Shown one piece after another: positions 37,779 through 55,170 of a stretch of DNA of 64,000 bases. Both the position numbers and the translations under genes were made by a program. This DNA is from Rotaria macrura (lineage: Eukaryota > Rotifera > Eurotatoria > Philodinida > Philodinidae), in the NCBI GenBank assembly GCA_900239685.1, contig OENT01000155.1:62001-126000 (forward strand). The letters are read 5' to 3'. The notes under the pieces were generated by a model. It had not been told where the DNA came from, did no database searches, and was given only the letters and a program-made list of their open reading frames with translations. Every line of letters begins with the position of its first letter. Within the stretch, counting starts at the first letter, position 1.

Positions 37779-40414
37779 TAACGAGCAAGTATCTCTATCG
37801 ACATATTCTCTTGAAAGATGGCAAAATCTTAATTGTTAAAACCCCTTCCTCCGCTTGATTGTGAAGTGATCAATCGGTAGAGTGATGGCTACAAATAAGA
37901 AAGACATGAGATATGAAATCGAAAAGAGTATTATTTGTAATCACTCTATTAATTGAAATAGTGAGTGTACAAAGTCGATAATTTTGAAAAAATAAATAAC
38001 TTCAAATGTTTCGAAACAAATTACTCTACATTGACTGTGAATAGAAATCTTTCAGAATTTCTATCGTACATTAGCAGATGACTATGCGCACTATTAGGTT
38101 CGATTTGTTTCGAAAACAGCACGAAAAGTCGGTGATTTATACAGATCAAGGAATTTAATTGGCCATGCAGTCATTCATTCTTAGGCAAATGAAGAGAAAT
38201 CAAAGACATAGTTAATACATGTATTATAAATCTGAACTCATGATAAGTGGAAGCAGTATTTTCATATCAATTAAATGTCTTCAGAGGTAATAATGTGTCT
38301 CAAAGCAAAGCAGATGCTCATTTAACAAGGTAGGTCAACAAAACAAGAACTTTTTGATCATTCATTTTAAAGGTTTCCCTACTTCCATTACTCCAATACT
38401 GTTGGATAGATGCTAACATTACTCGCTCAATAATGTACTCAAAGGAAACAAAATTAAGACTAATTAGAAATGAATTTTAATTTAACACCAGCAACTAAAA
38501 CTATGACTAGAGAGGGTAACTTTAATTAATCAAACAATTTTGATTCTCAATTTCTTTCCTATATAAAAATGAAAAGCATTCGCTGTTGTTTAATTTTCGT
38601 TTTTATCGACCATCGTCAGAACATTGTTTTTCCCCTGAATCATATGAATATGAATATGAATGATAATCGTTGTTTGTGAATAACCAAATCCAATGTTAAT
38701 ATTTGAACTTGAATCACGACCAGAATGATTATCATCTTGTAGAGAATAATAAACCGTATGATGTTGCTTCTCTAAATAGAGAAAAAAAATATATATATCG
38801 ACTATGTTGAACGTTGCTACATTGAATACATACGAGTTTTATATGAAATAAATGAAGAATAAAAAAATTTTGATTAATTGAAGTGACATTCTTTACTCAT
38901 AGTTTTAGTTGTTGCAGTTGAATTAAAATTCATCTGTGACAAAAATGCTCCATGTTAAAATATTCGTGAGACTAATTAGAACGTTCAATGCACTTTCTCT
39001 ACTATAAAGTTGGTAAACCAATTCAATGGCTCAACACAAAGAAAAGTACATTCGACAGATAACAACACACGATTGGCATATTAGACAGACTAATACTTTA
39101 TTTATAAATTTATTTTATTAATTACTCTTCGAGAACCATTTTTTTTATTCATATCAAAGTATAAGTATGATGAGTCTTTTTCGAATAAATTTTCATACGT
39201 AACAGATTGAGATGTGTGGTTTTAAGGATTTGAGAAAGGTCACCAGAAAAGTTTACCATTCCATAATAGGTACTGTTTGGTTATCTCTTTCAATCTAGTT
39301 CTTATAAAAAGTAATCATTGGAAATATACTCACCATTCTTTTACTGATAACAAAAAAAAAGCGACTCCAATCTTTTTCATCGAAATCATACTATTTGAGA
39401 TTTTTATAGATTGAATCTTGTTCGAAGATGTTTCTCTTTATACTTTATTCGATGAAATATTTTCTGAACAAGTTTTTGCATGGAAAACCTACAGCTGTGA
39501 ACATCTTCCCAGGTGATTCATTCCGAGACATCTGTATCTGATCAGATTCAAATTGAATCTTAATTATGGAACGACATTTAACTTCTTAGAATTGGAATCG
39601 GATAATTTTCATTATAGAGTTCTGAAACTTCTCTAATGATGTCATCTGGTACGAATTGACCTCCACATAAGAAATGAATAGTTTCTCGTCAGATCCATTA
39701 CTCATTCCTCGACCAGGATTTGTCGGTTGATCGGATTCAATCATCTGGGATTATCATTCTCAAGATTCCTATGCAAGTACACGCTCGAAATTCTTCAACA
39801 CTAACCACGAGTCTTTCATGTTGAATGAATTATTTTTGAGATTTTTTATTTTACTTTTTTATCGAAAAGAGTACGTACGAATCTGTATAATTACTAGTGA
39901 CTTTTGTTCGCTATATGAATCGGTTTTTGTCACGAAATGGTAATTTAGCTTTGTAAAAGTATGCCATATTTGAATTGTAAATGCCTATGAAGCTAAATTT
40001 AACATAATATAAATTGCAAATTTTTATTGTCATGCAACTAATTAATTTCGACGAGATCGTTAGTAATAAGAAAAAAAGAACAAAGAAGTCAACAGTATAC
40101 AATAAAACAAAGAAGAGAATTCACTTTAAGTATTCGTTTTGATTGAATTGCATAGTACAAAATATGAAAGAAAGGTAAAATATCAATTGGACGAAAAATA
40201 TGAACATGTAAGAAAACAACACAGATTTGCTTTTTCTGAATACAATCGATTTACAACGAGCATATGAAATATATACAATACTATCATTCTGAATTAGAAT
40301 TATTTAAAATACATCGGAATTTATCAATAAGCTTGCACCATAGAGCATAGAGTTATTGCAGTAGACGGATAAATAAAATATTTCGTAACTAAGTGTCAAA
40401 CATAAATATAAAAT
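37779..40414. other. Non-coding stretch downstream of the Csk-type kinase
   Basis: About 2.6 kb without a supportable gene. It holds the dispersed repeat at 39508-39749 and the 3' UTR of the kinase gene. The minus-strand ORF 39911-40102 is AT-driven. Confidence 0.5.
39508..39749. repeat. Dispersed ATCCGATC-rich repeat, copy 2
   Basis: About 242 bp. The left end CCCAGGTGATTCATTCCGA and the reverse complement of the right end, CCCAGATGATTGAATCCGA, form terminal inverted repeats matching at 16 of 19 positions. The interior shares CTAATGATGTCATC-like, ACTCATTCCTCGACCAGGAT-like and GGTTGATCGGATTC-like blocks with 9588-9839. No coding capacity. Target duplication not clear. Confidence 0.7.
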
Positions 40415-43114
<2,700 letters not shown>

Positions 43115-43580
43115 TTGCAATGAAATCGTTCAAAATACAAGAATAAGAATAATTAATTGATATTATTCGTGTCCTATTTTACTAATGGCAATAAAAATAG
43201 GCCAATGAAAACATTTTCATTAAAGTCATTTATGCATTCTGACTTGTTTAGAATATAATATGTATCCTCCTCTGTCACACATTGATCAATTAATGAATAT
43301 GGCCACTGTCAGCTGCTATATGATTGCTTCGTTCGCCGATACGGACGGACGCATTATTATATTGATTGATGAATGAATGACTCTTTTGTTTTCTTATCTG
43401 ACATTCTAGATAAATTCGATCCTTTTTTTATTACACATTAACTATAATGAATTAAAATAAAACAATTATGATCTAACAACGAAAATGTGAGTGTGCACAA
43501 ACTTTTCTTTGTTGTTGTTGTTTTTTTTTATATCTCAGATTCATTTATTCGAATGTTGTTTTTTTTTATCTCAACAGAAA
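43115..43580. promoter_or_regulatory. Bidirectional upstream region, kinase and Groucho
   Basis: 466 bp between the divergent start codons of the Csk-type kinase and Groucho. It ends with a long T-run and an ACAG acceptor at 43574-43577, three bases before the Groucho ATG, so the Groucho 5' UTR is spliced or trans-spliced there. No TATA-like box assigned. Confidence 0.45.
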
Positions 43581-46525
<2,945 letters not shown>

Positions 46526-48108
46526 GATCTTATCTGTTTGTGTGTGCCTGTGTGTCAAACAATCTTTTCTTCTTTTCTTTTTCTAAATGTTGTTTGTCAA
46601 TAGTGACTGTGTTCTGTTTTTCTCATTAAAAAAAGAATCATTTTGTTCCTTTCATTCTCCATCTTCTGTATATATATATAATATAAATGTAAGACTAGAT
46701 TGGTAGCAGAGTCGATCTGAATTATGTTTATTTCTATTTTACAAATAGACACAAAAATCATGTTTTTTTCTTCTTCTTCTTCTTCTTTTCTTCTCTTTCT
46801 TTAATTGTACTTTGTTGTGTGTTCGCTCTCATTCTTGTTTGTTTGAAATGTCTACTACTACAAACATTCGTCGTCTTCTTAATTACGTACGTATTTGTCA
46901 ATGAATTCATTATGGAGGATGATCGTCAAAAACAAAAGAAAAATTAATTTCCAAAAAAACATTTGTGTGGAATGATAGATCTTTACAAAAGATAAGTCAA
47001 GAAAGTTATCGTATGCGTAACACTTCATGAAAGAAGTTTGAACAAAACAAAAATAATCAAATGTTAATATCAATTTTTTTTTCATTGTATTATTCTTTTG
47101 TCTTTTATTTAAATAGAACGGCCGTAATTTCTATGGCCAAATCTAACAAAGATGAAATATTTACTTTTTCTCATTTTTTCCCCTTCTATTCTCTATAGCA
47201 GTCGAACTTTTAATATGATCTAGTTTATCTATGCAATTTCAGTACTAATAACGATGACTTCATCTAACTTAATGCCCTTCATGCTTATATTATTTCAAGT
47301 ATGTTCTTGATTTGCAATCAATAATATTTCAATGAGCAAATAACTTTTTTCGACTCATCATGAATTGAAACAATCTTATTCAAGTGCTTTCATTTCTAGT
47401 TGAGTCACATTACATGGCCTATTTGAAATGAATATTATCTGCATTTATAACGACATTGCCTATATGAATATCTTATCAGTTCGTGCATCGTTGTTAATGG
47501 ATCTGTAGACCTGATGACTTTCTTTTCATTTTTCTTGCTTGTTGGATAATTGATCAGTTGACAAATATAGACCTATATATGTATGCATGTGCTCTGATGT
47601 GCATAAATATTACTCGTGTTCGTCAAGCTCTTCGTGCACGTTACGTTTGTACACATTTACGAAAGAAAAAAGATTACGTACAAATGACGGCGGCATCAGC
47701 ATCAAACAAGGTTATCGCTCGTTCCTCTATTTTTCATGCACTAGTAATCGTCTTGTGTTATACTGGTTCAATGACCGTAAACTTGTAGCTACATATGTAG
47801 TATAGAAGATAGGAGAGAAAAAGAAAAAGAAAATGAGCAAGTTAGTAATGTAACGATGTTAGGCATATTGTCAGCCTTGATTACGCGTATGCACAAACGT
47901 ATATTGTAAGTTACTAAACGAAATATAGAATCAAACGAAAAGCAAAGAAGACCCAATAAAGAACACAAGAGTGCTGCGTAGTGTTCGCAACGCTCGATTG
48001 AAAATTTTAAAATAAAATGTAAGTCAAAATGAAAACGTTGTAAGAAAGAAGAATTTCATTTGTTTTATTGTTTGCAATCATTCTAGGACTCAATACTAGC
48101 CGGCATGC
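46526..48108. other. Groucho 3' flank and upstream region of the next gene
   Basis: About 1.6 kb, T/C-rich at first (CTT repeats near 46770-46795), then AT-rich. Overlapping plus-strand ORFs at 47558-47805 have no domain or exon context and are not supported. An acceptor-like TTCTAG at 48081-48086 precedes the next ORF. Confidence 0.45.
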
Positions 48109-48810
48109 ATGATCATCAACATGCACTGCCGGCCATCCTGTCCTACTGCTAATGATTGTACCTGTTCTTCATTCCTTTTCACCCATCCAGATTGTACTAA
48201 TACTACGAATCAAAGCGCTTGTTCTTCTTTATCGTATCATGATCAAGTAACATCAGTACCACCAGCACCAACACAACGACGTCATCGACGATTAGAAGAT
48301 CGAATTGTTACATATGCTTCAAATTATTATGCGACGTATCCTCATCCGATGTCTCCATCGTTACAAAAATCTTCTCCTGTGCCGTCGCCTCGTCGAATCT
48401 ATCAACAATCGGAAAACAATGGTATTTATTGCGATCTCTACAATTTACTCGAACGTCCGTCACCATCCACTGCGTCAGTGAAGCAACGAAGAAAATATAC
48501 GATGAATGATCATCAGTCACGACGTCGTCATCCTTCGAATACATATAAAATTGCTCATGCAAAAATGAAAGATATCAATGAACGAAAACGTCATCATTAT
48601 CAAGAACAAAAATCATCGTATGATAAAGAGAAAAGCCATCATGAGGATGACATATCATCATTACAACAGGATGATCGATTGCAAGAAAATGTAAAAAATA
48701 CGAATTGCATTTATCAACAGCATTCGCCGAGTAAAGGATTTTTTCGACGAGTAGCACGCAACTACTTCTGTATGCCGATGACAGCTGCCAATGCCGAGTT
48801 TTCAAATTGA
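48109..48810 (+). CDS. Uncharacterised basic, disordered protein
   Basis: Single open frame of 233 codons starting at ATG 48109 (48121 is an alternative); an acceptor-like site at 48086 suggests an upstream UTR exon or trans-splicing. The N-terminus is Cys-rich (CRPSCPTANDCTC...DCTNTTNQSAC), the middle has many Pro/Ser/Arg (SPVPSPRRIYQQ), then a charged segment rich in His, Lys, Glu and Arg (MKDINERKRHHYQEQKSS) suggests a short helix. The C-terminus has GFFRRVARNYFCMPMTA. No membrane segment and no known domain. Codon and residue composition differ clearly from the AT-driven junk ORFs nearby, so I think it is a real gene. Function not recognised. Confidence 0.6.
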   Translation: MIINMHCRPSCPTANDCTCSSFLFTHPDCTNTTNQSACSSLSYHDQVTSVPPAPTQRRHRRLEDRIVTYASNYYATYPHPMSPSLQKSSPVPSPRRIYQQSENNGIYCDLYNLLERPSPSTASVKQRRKYTMNDHQSRRRHPSNTYKIAHAKMKDINERKRHHYQEQKSSYDKEKSHHEDDISSLQQDDRLQENVKNTNCIYQQHSPSKGFFRRVARNYFCMPMTAANAEFSN

Positions 48811-49309
48811 AAATTATGTATGAAAATAAATGATAAACGAGTGTTGGTATTCGATGAAGGAAAATAAATCAGTTCTCATATCATACAATCACCGTAAAGT
48901 GTATGGTCAATAAATTAGTTTCAAGAATTGATAAGTGTTTAGCAACTACAGAAATACCAATTAATTAGCCAGAATTAATTACTGCACTATCATGGAACAT
49001 CTCTATGAACATCGTCTCAGTCAAGTGATTCACATTATTATTCATTGTCGAAATCGTCTATTTTTAATATTATTCGAGTTTTAGTTTCTTTTTTTCTTTT
49101 TGATTAGTAAATACAATCTGAAATCTTTTACTACAGTTGATAAATGCATATATTAAATCAAGTAATAAACAGAATTGTTCAAGGAAAAACAATAGAAAAT
49201 TATATGATAATAAGATAGAATAAATCAATGAGATAAAATGATGGTAAAAAAGCAATCATTCCGTTTGGTATCGTCATCATTCGAAAGATATTTTCTTCCA
49301 TGCTCGAAA
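48811..49309. other. Convergent spacer
   Basis: About 500 bp between the stop codons of the 233-codon ORF and the PLDc_N-like gene. AT-rich, no gene; presumably both 3' UTRs. Confidence 0.5.
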
Positions 49310-49727
49310 CTATCGGACGTCTTCATCGACAGTATGATGGGATCGACCACAACAACAATATAAAATCAAACCTTTAAAGAAACAAAAACAGATAAATCAA
49401 GAAGGTGAATGAAAAGAAAATCTCATGAACATACCACCAATAGGGAAAAAGAAGATAATTAAAATCCAAATAACTTTCCAACATGTACTATGATCGTTCG
49501 ATTTGAGTAATTCAAAAATAGCAATAAGATCAAGGATCAAGATGATCTATGATTTATGAGAAGAAAGAAAGAAAGAAACTTCTACTATGCATAGAAATCA
49601 ATCTTACCAGACTGATTACACTGCCAACACTTGATCCGATGATAATTTGATTTTCTTCAGCTGTTGTACTCAATGTCGACTCAATGAATATAAGAACAAG
49701 ATAATAAACATACAACTTCGAATCCAT
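49310..49727 (-). CDS. Small PLDc_N-like membrane protein
   Basis: Three exons, 49727-49608, 49546-49435, 49371-49310, frames consistent, 97 aa. The start MDSKLYVYYLVLIFIESTLS looks like a signal peptide or first TM helix. ILILDLIAIFELLKS, then KVIWILIIFFPIGG and LILYCCCGR match the PLDc_N (phospholipase D nuclease N-terminal / cardiolipin synthase N) pattern of two helices: LD(L)IAI, a short loop, K.IWIL...P..G, LYxxxGR. In bacteria this domain is often the membrane anchor of small proteins; its role in animals is not known to me. The tail ends in HHTVDEDVR. Every exon is shorter than a usual ORF cutoff, so the gene is easily missed. Confidence comes from frame continuity over three GT-AG introns. 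Confidence 0.7.
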
Positions 49728-51030
49728 CAGTTTTAACGGTCTACGAACAAAATTTGAACCTTAAGTCATAAAGATTTAATCAAAATAAATATTTCATATG
49801 TAAGACATCGGAAGGAGACAAAAACTTCGATGATATCATAAAATCATTAGTGTTTCAAGTTTATCTCATGAATCTATTGCAACTGAAGACGTTCATAGGA
49901 CACTCTCAATCAGATGTTACATATTATACGTAGTTAGGAAACGTTGTGACTACAACTGCTAGAACGAAATTTCATTCGGTGCTTTTTCAAATTAGGGTAT
50001 GAACAAAAGAAAGGCGGAAGTCAACATAGTATTCGTGTATATGAGTTGAAACGAACGAAAAAATTACATGATTGAAGAAAGAAAAATGGGTGATAGTGGG
50101 TCACAGATGTTAGCATGAAAATATACGAAATGATTTATAGAAGCGAGAAAAATGACATCGAAACAATCATTTGTCATGCTTAAACTTTCTGATATTCATT
50201 CTGCACTATTCAGATTAATGCTCAATATGCCATCTATTGAAATAAAGATCAGACTATTTTTGTACTATTAGAAATTTTGATATCAAGTTTTGAAAAATAT
50301 TTAAGCAAAATAAATTAACACGATACAACTATTGAATTAACCAAAATGATAATCTTCTTATGTTGTGTTTTTCGTTAAACATACGAACTAAATTCGCACA
50401 TATCATATTTTACAAGCATCGGGTAAAATCTACTCTTGGTATCAGCAATCGTTAGTTTTGGATTGAGAGTCGCTAACTGCATTGTATGTGATGAAAGGAC
50501 TCAGGATATGTGCATTGCATTCTTGCTTAGAAAATACGGTTTCGTTGGTACACACAGACACTTTATAGTAATTTTCAAATCAATTATGAAAATATATGAT
50601 TTTAAATTGTCTAAGCCTTGATATAAAACTGGTTTTAGATACATTCTGTTCATGGCCTTTCAATGATATTCTTATCTTTTAATTAGTCAGGACGATAGAT
50701 GGTAAAGACGTTCTAGTCGTCTTATCATCCCTTCGTTTCATAAAACTCAATTATTATATAATTAAATGCTCCGATTCAATGAATGATCATGCATATTTGA
50801 CGATCGTCTGAGCAAAGACGCTAGGGAATGGAAAGAAATTGACGATGTTCGCTCATGTAACTCTCCATACACATTTGACAAAATGTGTAATCTGTTGAAT
50901 GTTTTCTCTGAAGATTATTGTGATATGTTTCTTTTATTAACAGTTCTTATTTGAGAGACACCCATTAGCATATAATCGAAAAGTCTATATTAAAAGAATG
51001 AAAGTTTGCTAAGGAAACTGTCACATGATA
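49728..51030. other. Upstream of the PLDc_N-like gene, non-coding
   Basis: 1.3 kb of AT-rich DNA with no supported gene or repeat. The ORF 50436-50621 has no recognisable motif. Confidence 0.45.
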
Positions 51031-52387
51031 TACGTAGGGCACTACATCAGTTTTTTCGCCCGGTTCTTCTAAAAGCCTCAGTTTAGGTGCAAGTATTCTG
51101 TTAAAATGCTTAGACATATTTAGGATTGTGTGCAAAATTTCAGACTTGTAAGTCTTGTACTTTGTTGTAGCCGATCATTTCTTTTACGATAATAACATGG
51201 CATCTTCTATAAGCAACATAGCGAGTAACTAACAAAAAATGAAGGAACTTTGCATTTCATATTTTGATTCTTAACAAAATTTTATTTAAAAACAAACTAT
51301 ACCAGAAGATGTAGCGTGAAAAGCTGTACAATCTACAATGTAAAGCTTATGTTGATTGTGCATGTTTTGCTTCGAAATAAACAGTATTCTGAGGGACTAA
51401 TTCCGACATCTGCGAAAATTAGTTCAGAGAATATTGCTTTTTCGAAAAAAGCAAAAGAATATAGTTAAGCTAAACTACTGTTTGTAGTTAGTAGAGTTTT
51501 TCACGCTGCATCTTTCGTCATATTCTTTTGTTTTTGAAAAAGAACGTATTGAGTGAGAAATAGGTGACATCCAAAAAACGAGGTTCTCGTTCGGGTAGAA
51601 TCTTTGTAGTCGAGGAAATCGGTCGTTTAGAATTTTACTTGTTCTTAATGGCAAAATCCGCATGGATAATATAACTTGTCGATTGCGAATCGTAGAGCTT
51701 TTCACGCGGCATCCTGTGGTGTATTTGTTCTTTTTTGAAGCACAACATATCAGATACTGAATAAGAAAAGAGCGTACTCATCGTATACGAGAAAAACACT
51801 TTTTTGCAAGATCAAAATTGGATCGTTCAGAACTTTATCGATTTCCGAAACAAATAAATGCAACTGTAATATAAGGTATTTTATGTAAATTGAAGAGCTT
51901 TTTAATGCTGCATACTGTGATATGTTTTGCTTTTTGTTTCATTTAAAATATCAGGTAAAGCAACATAAGATAAGAAAGAAGCGAATTAATCTTTAATAAA
52001 AAAAACATCGTTTTTGCAACATCCAAATTTGATTGCTCTCATTTTTGTGGAATTTTTAACACAAAAGTGCAACTGTGAAACTAATTATCCGGCTTAAATT
52101 ATAGAGCTTTTCACGCTGCATATTCTAGCATATTTTTTTTTCTAATAGAAGGAATTTAGGAATCAAAATATGAGACGCAAAGTTCTCTCATAGAAGATGG
52201 GTCATCCGTTAGCAGACTGTGTGACATAGGGTAAAAGTAATGATCGCCTACAACAAAGTACAAGGCTTAGAAGTCTGAAATTTTGCACACAATCCTAAAT
52301 ATGTCTAAGCATTATAACAGAATACTTGAACCCAAACTAAGGCTTTTAAAAGAACCGGGGGAGAAATTTTTCCTAGTGCCCCATGTA
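51031..52387. mobile_element. Non-autonomous element with ~300-bp inverted arms and internal tandem repeats
   Basis: The left arm (about 51031-51340) and right arm (about 52085-52387) are reverse complements with scattered mismatches and short indels; a long shared block reads TTAGACATATTTAGGATTGT then GTGCAAAATTTCAGACTT. The outermost sequence is TACGTAGGGCACTA left and TAGTGCCCCATGTA right, allowing a TA target duplication (51031-51032, 52386-52387). Between the arms are degenerate direct repeats of about 200-209 bp, each starting AGAGCTTTTCACGCTGCAT-like at 51493, 51694, 51894 and 52103. No ORF of transposase size. Confidence 0.8.
51493..52140. repeat. Degenerate ~205-bp tandem repeats inside the element
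   Basis: Four starts (51493, 51694, 51894, 52103) of a unit containing AGAGCTTTTCACGCTGCAT-like, CATATT..TTTTGTTTTT-like, CAAAATTGGATCGTTC-like and GCAACTGTGAAA-like segments. The last unit runs into the right arm. Confidence 0.7.
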
Positions 52388-52913
52388 CAATACTACGTAT
52401 TCAGTTTAACGGGTTTTTATCGAGAATGAATGAAATCATCAGTGAATGGTTCTAATCTTCGTCAGCGTGACTTTGAATTCATCTCTTTCATCAATTGAGA
52501 GGAAATATGTTGAAAAAATTAAAAAAACCCTTGAGATTCTTGTTTGAATAGCCAAGTGTGTACAAGTTTTGTTTTATATATTTTATTGAAGAACGTCTCA
52601 GACACGTCAATAAGACGAAATCGAAAATAATATACTGAGAAGAACAACAGTACACGTCGTGTGGCATTTCTCACTATTTTTATCATTGAAATACACATTG
52701 ACAAAGTTTAATCGGATGATAATCAAATGTCCCATGTCGAACGATTTCGTACTTTTACGTCCTTATTCAGCTAAAAATCGATTATTTTTCACCTTGGAAT
52801 GAAACCTGAACCGTATCTGTTTCATCGTATATGGACTTTAGTAGGTTTTAATAATGCTAACGAAACAGTGTTTGTATAAGACCGTCGTATATGAGCCATC
52901 TTGTTTTCTTACC

Positions 52914-53515
52914 TATGCATGCAACAAAATCCAAGGCCTTGGGATTTGGTGCAAATAGATTTGGATTTGTTCTCGATTGAGATTTGGATTTGGGTTTGGT
53001 CTTAAATTATCCAAATCTGATGGAAATTTTTAAAGTAAAGTCCCATACGGGAGAAAAGAATATCAAGTCTTATAGATTGATATAAAACTGTTTAGATTTG
53101 GTATAGATTTGTGTTTGGATTTAGATCTTAGATTTGGATTTGGCCTGTATCATTATGGTTAAGATTTGGGTGGGATTTGGGTTTAGAATTTGGATTTGGA
53201 ATCGAGGCTTGGTTCGAGTGTATCCCGACTACAAAGCTTGACTCATGTTCGATTTGAAACAAATCCAAAAGCTAAGAACCGAACTCAAATCCAAGCCCAT
53301 ATCCCAAATCCCAAATATATCATTAATCCCGAATCCCAAGTCTGAGCCAAACAAAGCAATGTAAACAATCCTGTGATCCAAAGTTTGATGAAATCCACAT
53401 CGAGGAACTCAATTTGAACCATATTCCAAATCCAGAAACCAAATCCAAATCCAAGTCCAAACGTCAGAGATTTGGTGACAAATTCCAAATTCATGCACGA
53501 TTTGCTGCACCCCTA
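52914..53515. mobile_element. hAT-like non-autonomous element with GGATTTGG/CCAAATCC fold-back interior
   Basis: 602 bp flanked by a perfect 8-bp duplication TTCTTACC (52906-52913 and 53516-53523), the hAT size. The ends are imperfect inverted repeats: left TATGCATGCAACAAA, right (reverse complement) TAGGGGTGCAGCAAA. The left half is filled with GGATTTGG-type short repeats and the right half with CCAAATCC, so the whole could fold into a long hairpin. No transposase frame. Confidence 0.85.
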
Positions 53516-53523
53516 TTCTTACC

Positions 53524-54600
53524 ATGAAGCTACCATACACGGTTAAGCTTTAGGTGTTATAAGTATACTCGATCGGTAGTATCTTGATGAATTGCATCAG
53601 ATACGTCAATTTTCACCGTAAATTATTACCATATAAGCTATTATTGGAAATTTCTATTTTACATTTTTTTTATCAGTATCAATCTCAGAAAAAAGTTTGG
53701 TGGTCAGTGGCAAAACTGAAATTTTGTATATTTTCTATTAAAATTGATCTCAGCAAAAAAAACAAAAAATGGTTTCCATAGTTTTTTTTATCTGGAATGA
53801 TAATGGTAAATGAGGTGGCGAGCATAATTTTAGAAACATGCATAAATTAAATTTTCTATCGACTCGAAAACGAAGACAAACTTTTTTCTCCTCTTCTCGC
53901 AAATGAAAGACCAAAGGTTTGTTTATAATTTACGTATGTGTCACATGGAACATAAGCTGTTGATGATTATCACATTCGACTATTGGGATAGGCTAACATC
54001 AAAAATGTTTTGAAGTCAGGAGCTAATTAGGACAACTATCAATGTTTTCTGCTAAGAGATAGGACGTCATGTAGATGCTTCAGCGAGAGATAATTGCTCA
54101 TTTGAACTCTTTCATTGGAACGTATGTGCGTGTGTGTTTTTTCATTTATCACCCATATGTTCTATTGCAATTAACTTCAGAATAATTTACTCTTTAACCG
54201 TGAAAAACTAAGTTAAATAGTTGATTTCTAAAAGATATACAATAAGCGCTTATTCACATGGGTAGTGTTGTTTTTTAGTTATTCTTCATCCATGATAATC
54301 AGCTTTCACGAGCTTGATATCAGAACAATCACATATTGAGAATGTGAGATTGAAGTGAAATTCGATTTCTATTGTTAATTGATGAATCATAGTAAATACT
54401 TACCAATTTATCATAAAAAATTGAGAAAAAAAATGAAGAAATTCTACATAACTGAAAATTAAAAACACTAATGACTATTTCAAAAGAACAGATATCAACT
54501 TGAGAAAATATGCGTTCGATTCTTTTCGACTCCGATATCATCTGGACAATCTATACTATGCGGGTCGCTGTACAACGTATTACAATTCATCCGTCATGAA
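53524..54600. other. Non-coding stretch
   Basis: About 1.1 kb of AT-rich DNA after the hAT-like element; no gene, RNA or repeat supported. Confidence 0.4.
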
Positions 54601-55170
54601 ATTTTTGTTTCTTTTGTGTACTCAAAAAGTGAGTACACTCTAGAATTGGTCAGTGTGTCCGGCCGTTTACACGATAACTTTTTACAAATACATTTGATTG
54701 AACTGAAATTTTGTGCACAGAATTTTCTGATGAATATCTCGATCGAGTTCGAAGATGAGAAGGATCCGGCAAGAAATGACTGAGTTATCCAAAAAATTGT
54801 CATTATTGACCAAACAATCCCTGAGGTGGGGTACAGGGATTGTTTCAAAAAAACTTTTTTCTCAGGATTATCCACAACAAATAAAAATCGACTCAGTATT
54901 TGACGTTGATTCCGAATATGATATCAGTTTTGAACCAAATCGTAGCTTTCTAACAAAACATTGGCTGTAAAAAAGTCCGAAAATGCACAAAAACTGCATC
55001 TAGAAACGAAATTGCCAAAGATATGTCTGAGATGACCAGTAGTTTTAGAGTTTCCCAAAAAGGTTTCCCAAGATACTTCTTCAGTACAGACATTCTAGAA
55101 TGACTGATTTGTCTCATTCAATTTTTGAAGTACACATAACTCTCGGACTTAAGTCCGAATTTTTCACATT
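54601..55170. repeat. Segment with three perfect hairpins/palindromes, possibly a decayed mobile element
   Basis: Contains GTGTACTCA/TGAGTACAC (arms 54616-54624, 54630-54638), AAACAATCCCTG/CAGGGATTGTTT (54812-54823, 54834-54845) and the 16-bp palindrome TCGGACTTAAGTCCGA (55143-55158). Base composition is less AT-rich than the flanks. Short ORFs on both strands, none recognisable. Limits are uncertain. Confidence 0.4.

Noticed and set aside
47558-47805. Overlapping plus-strand ORFs of 76 and 72 codons
   Set aside because: No start context, splice partner or recognisable motif.
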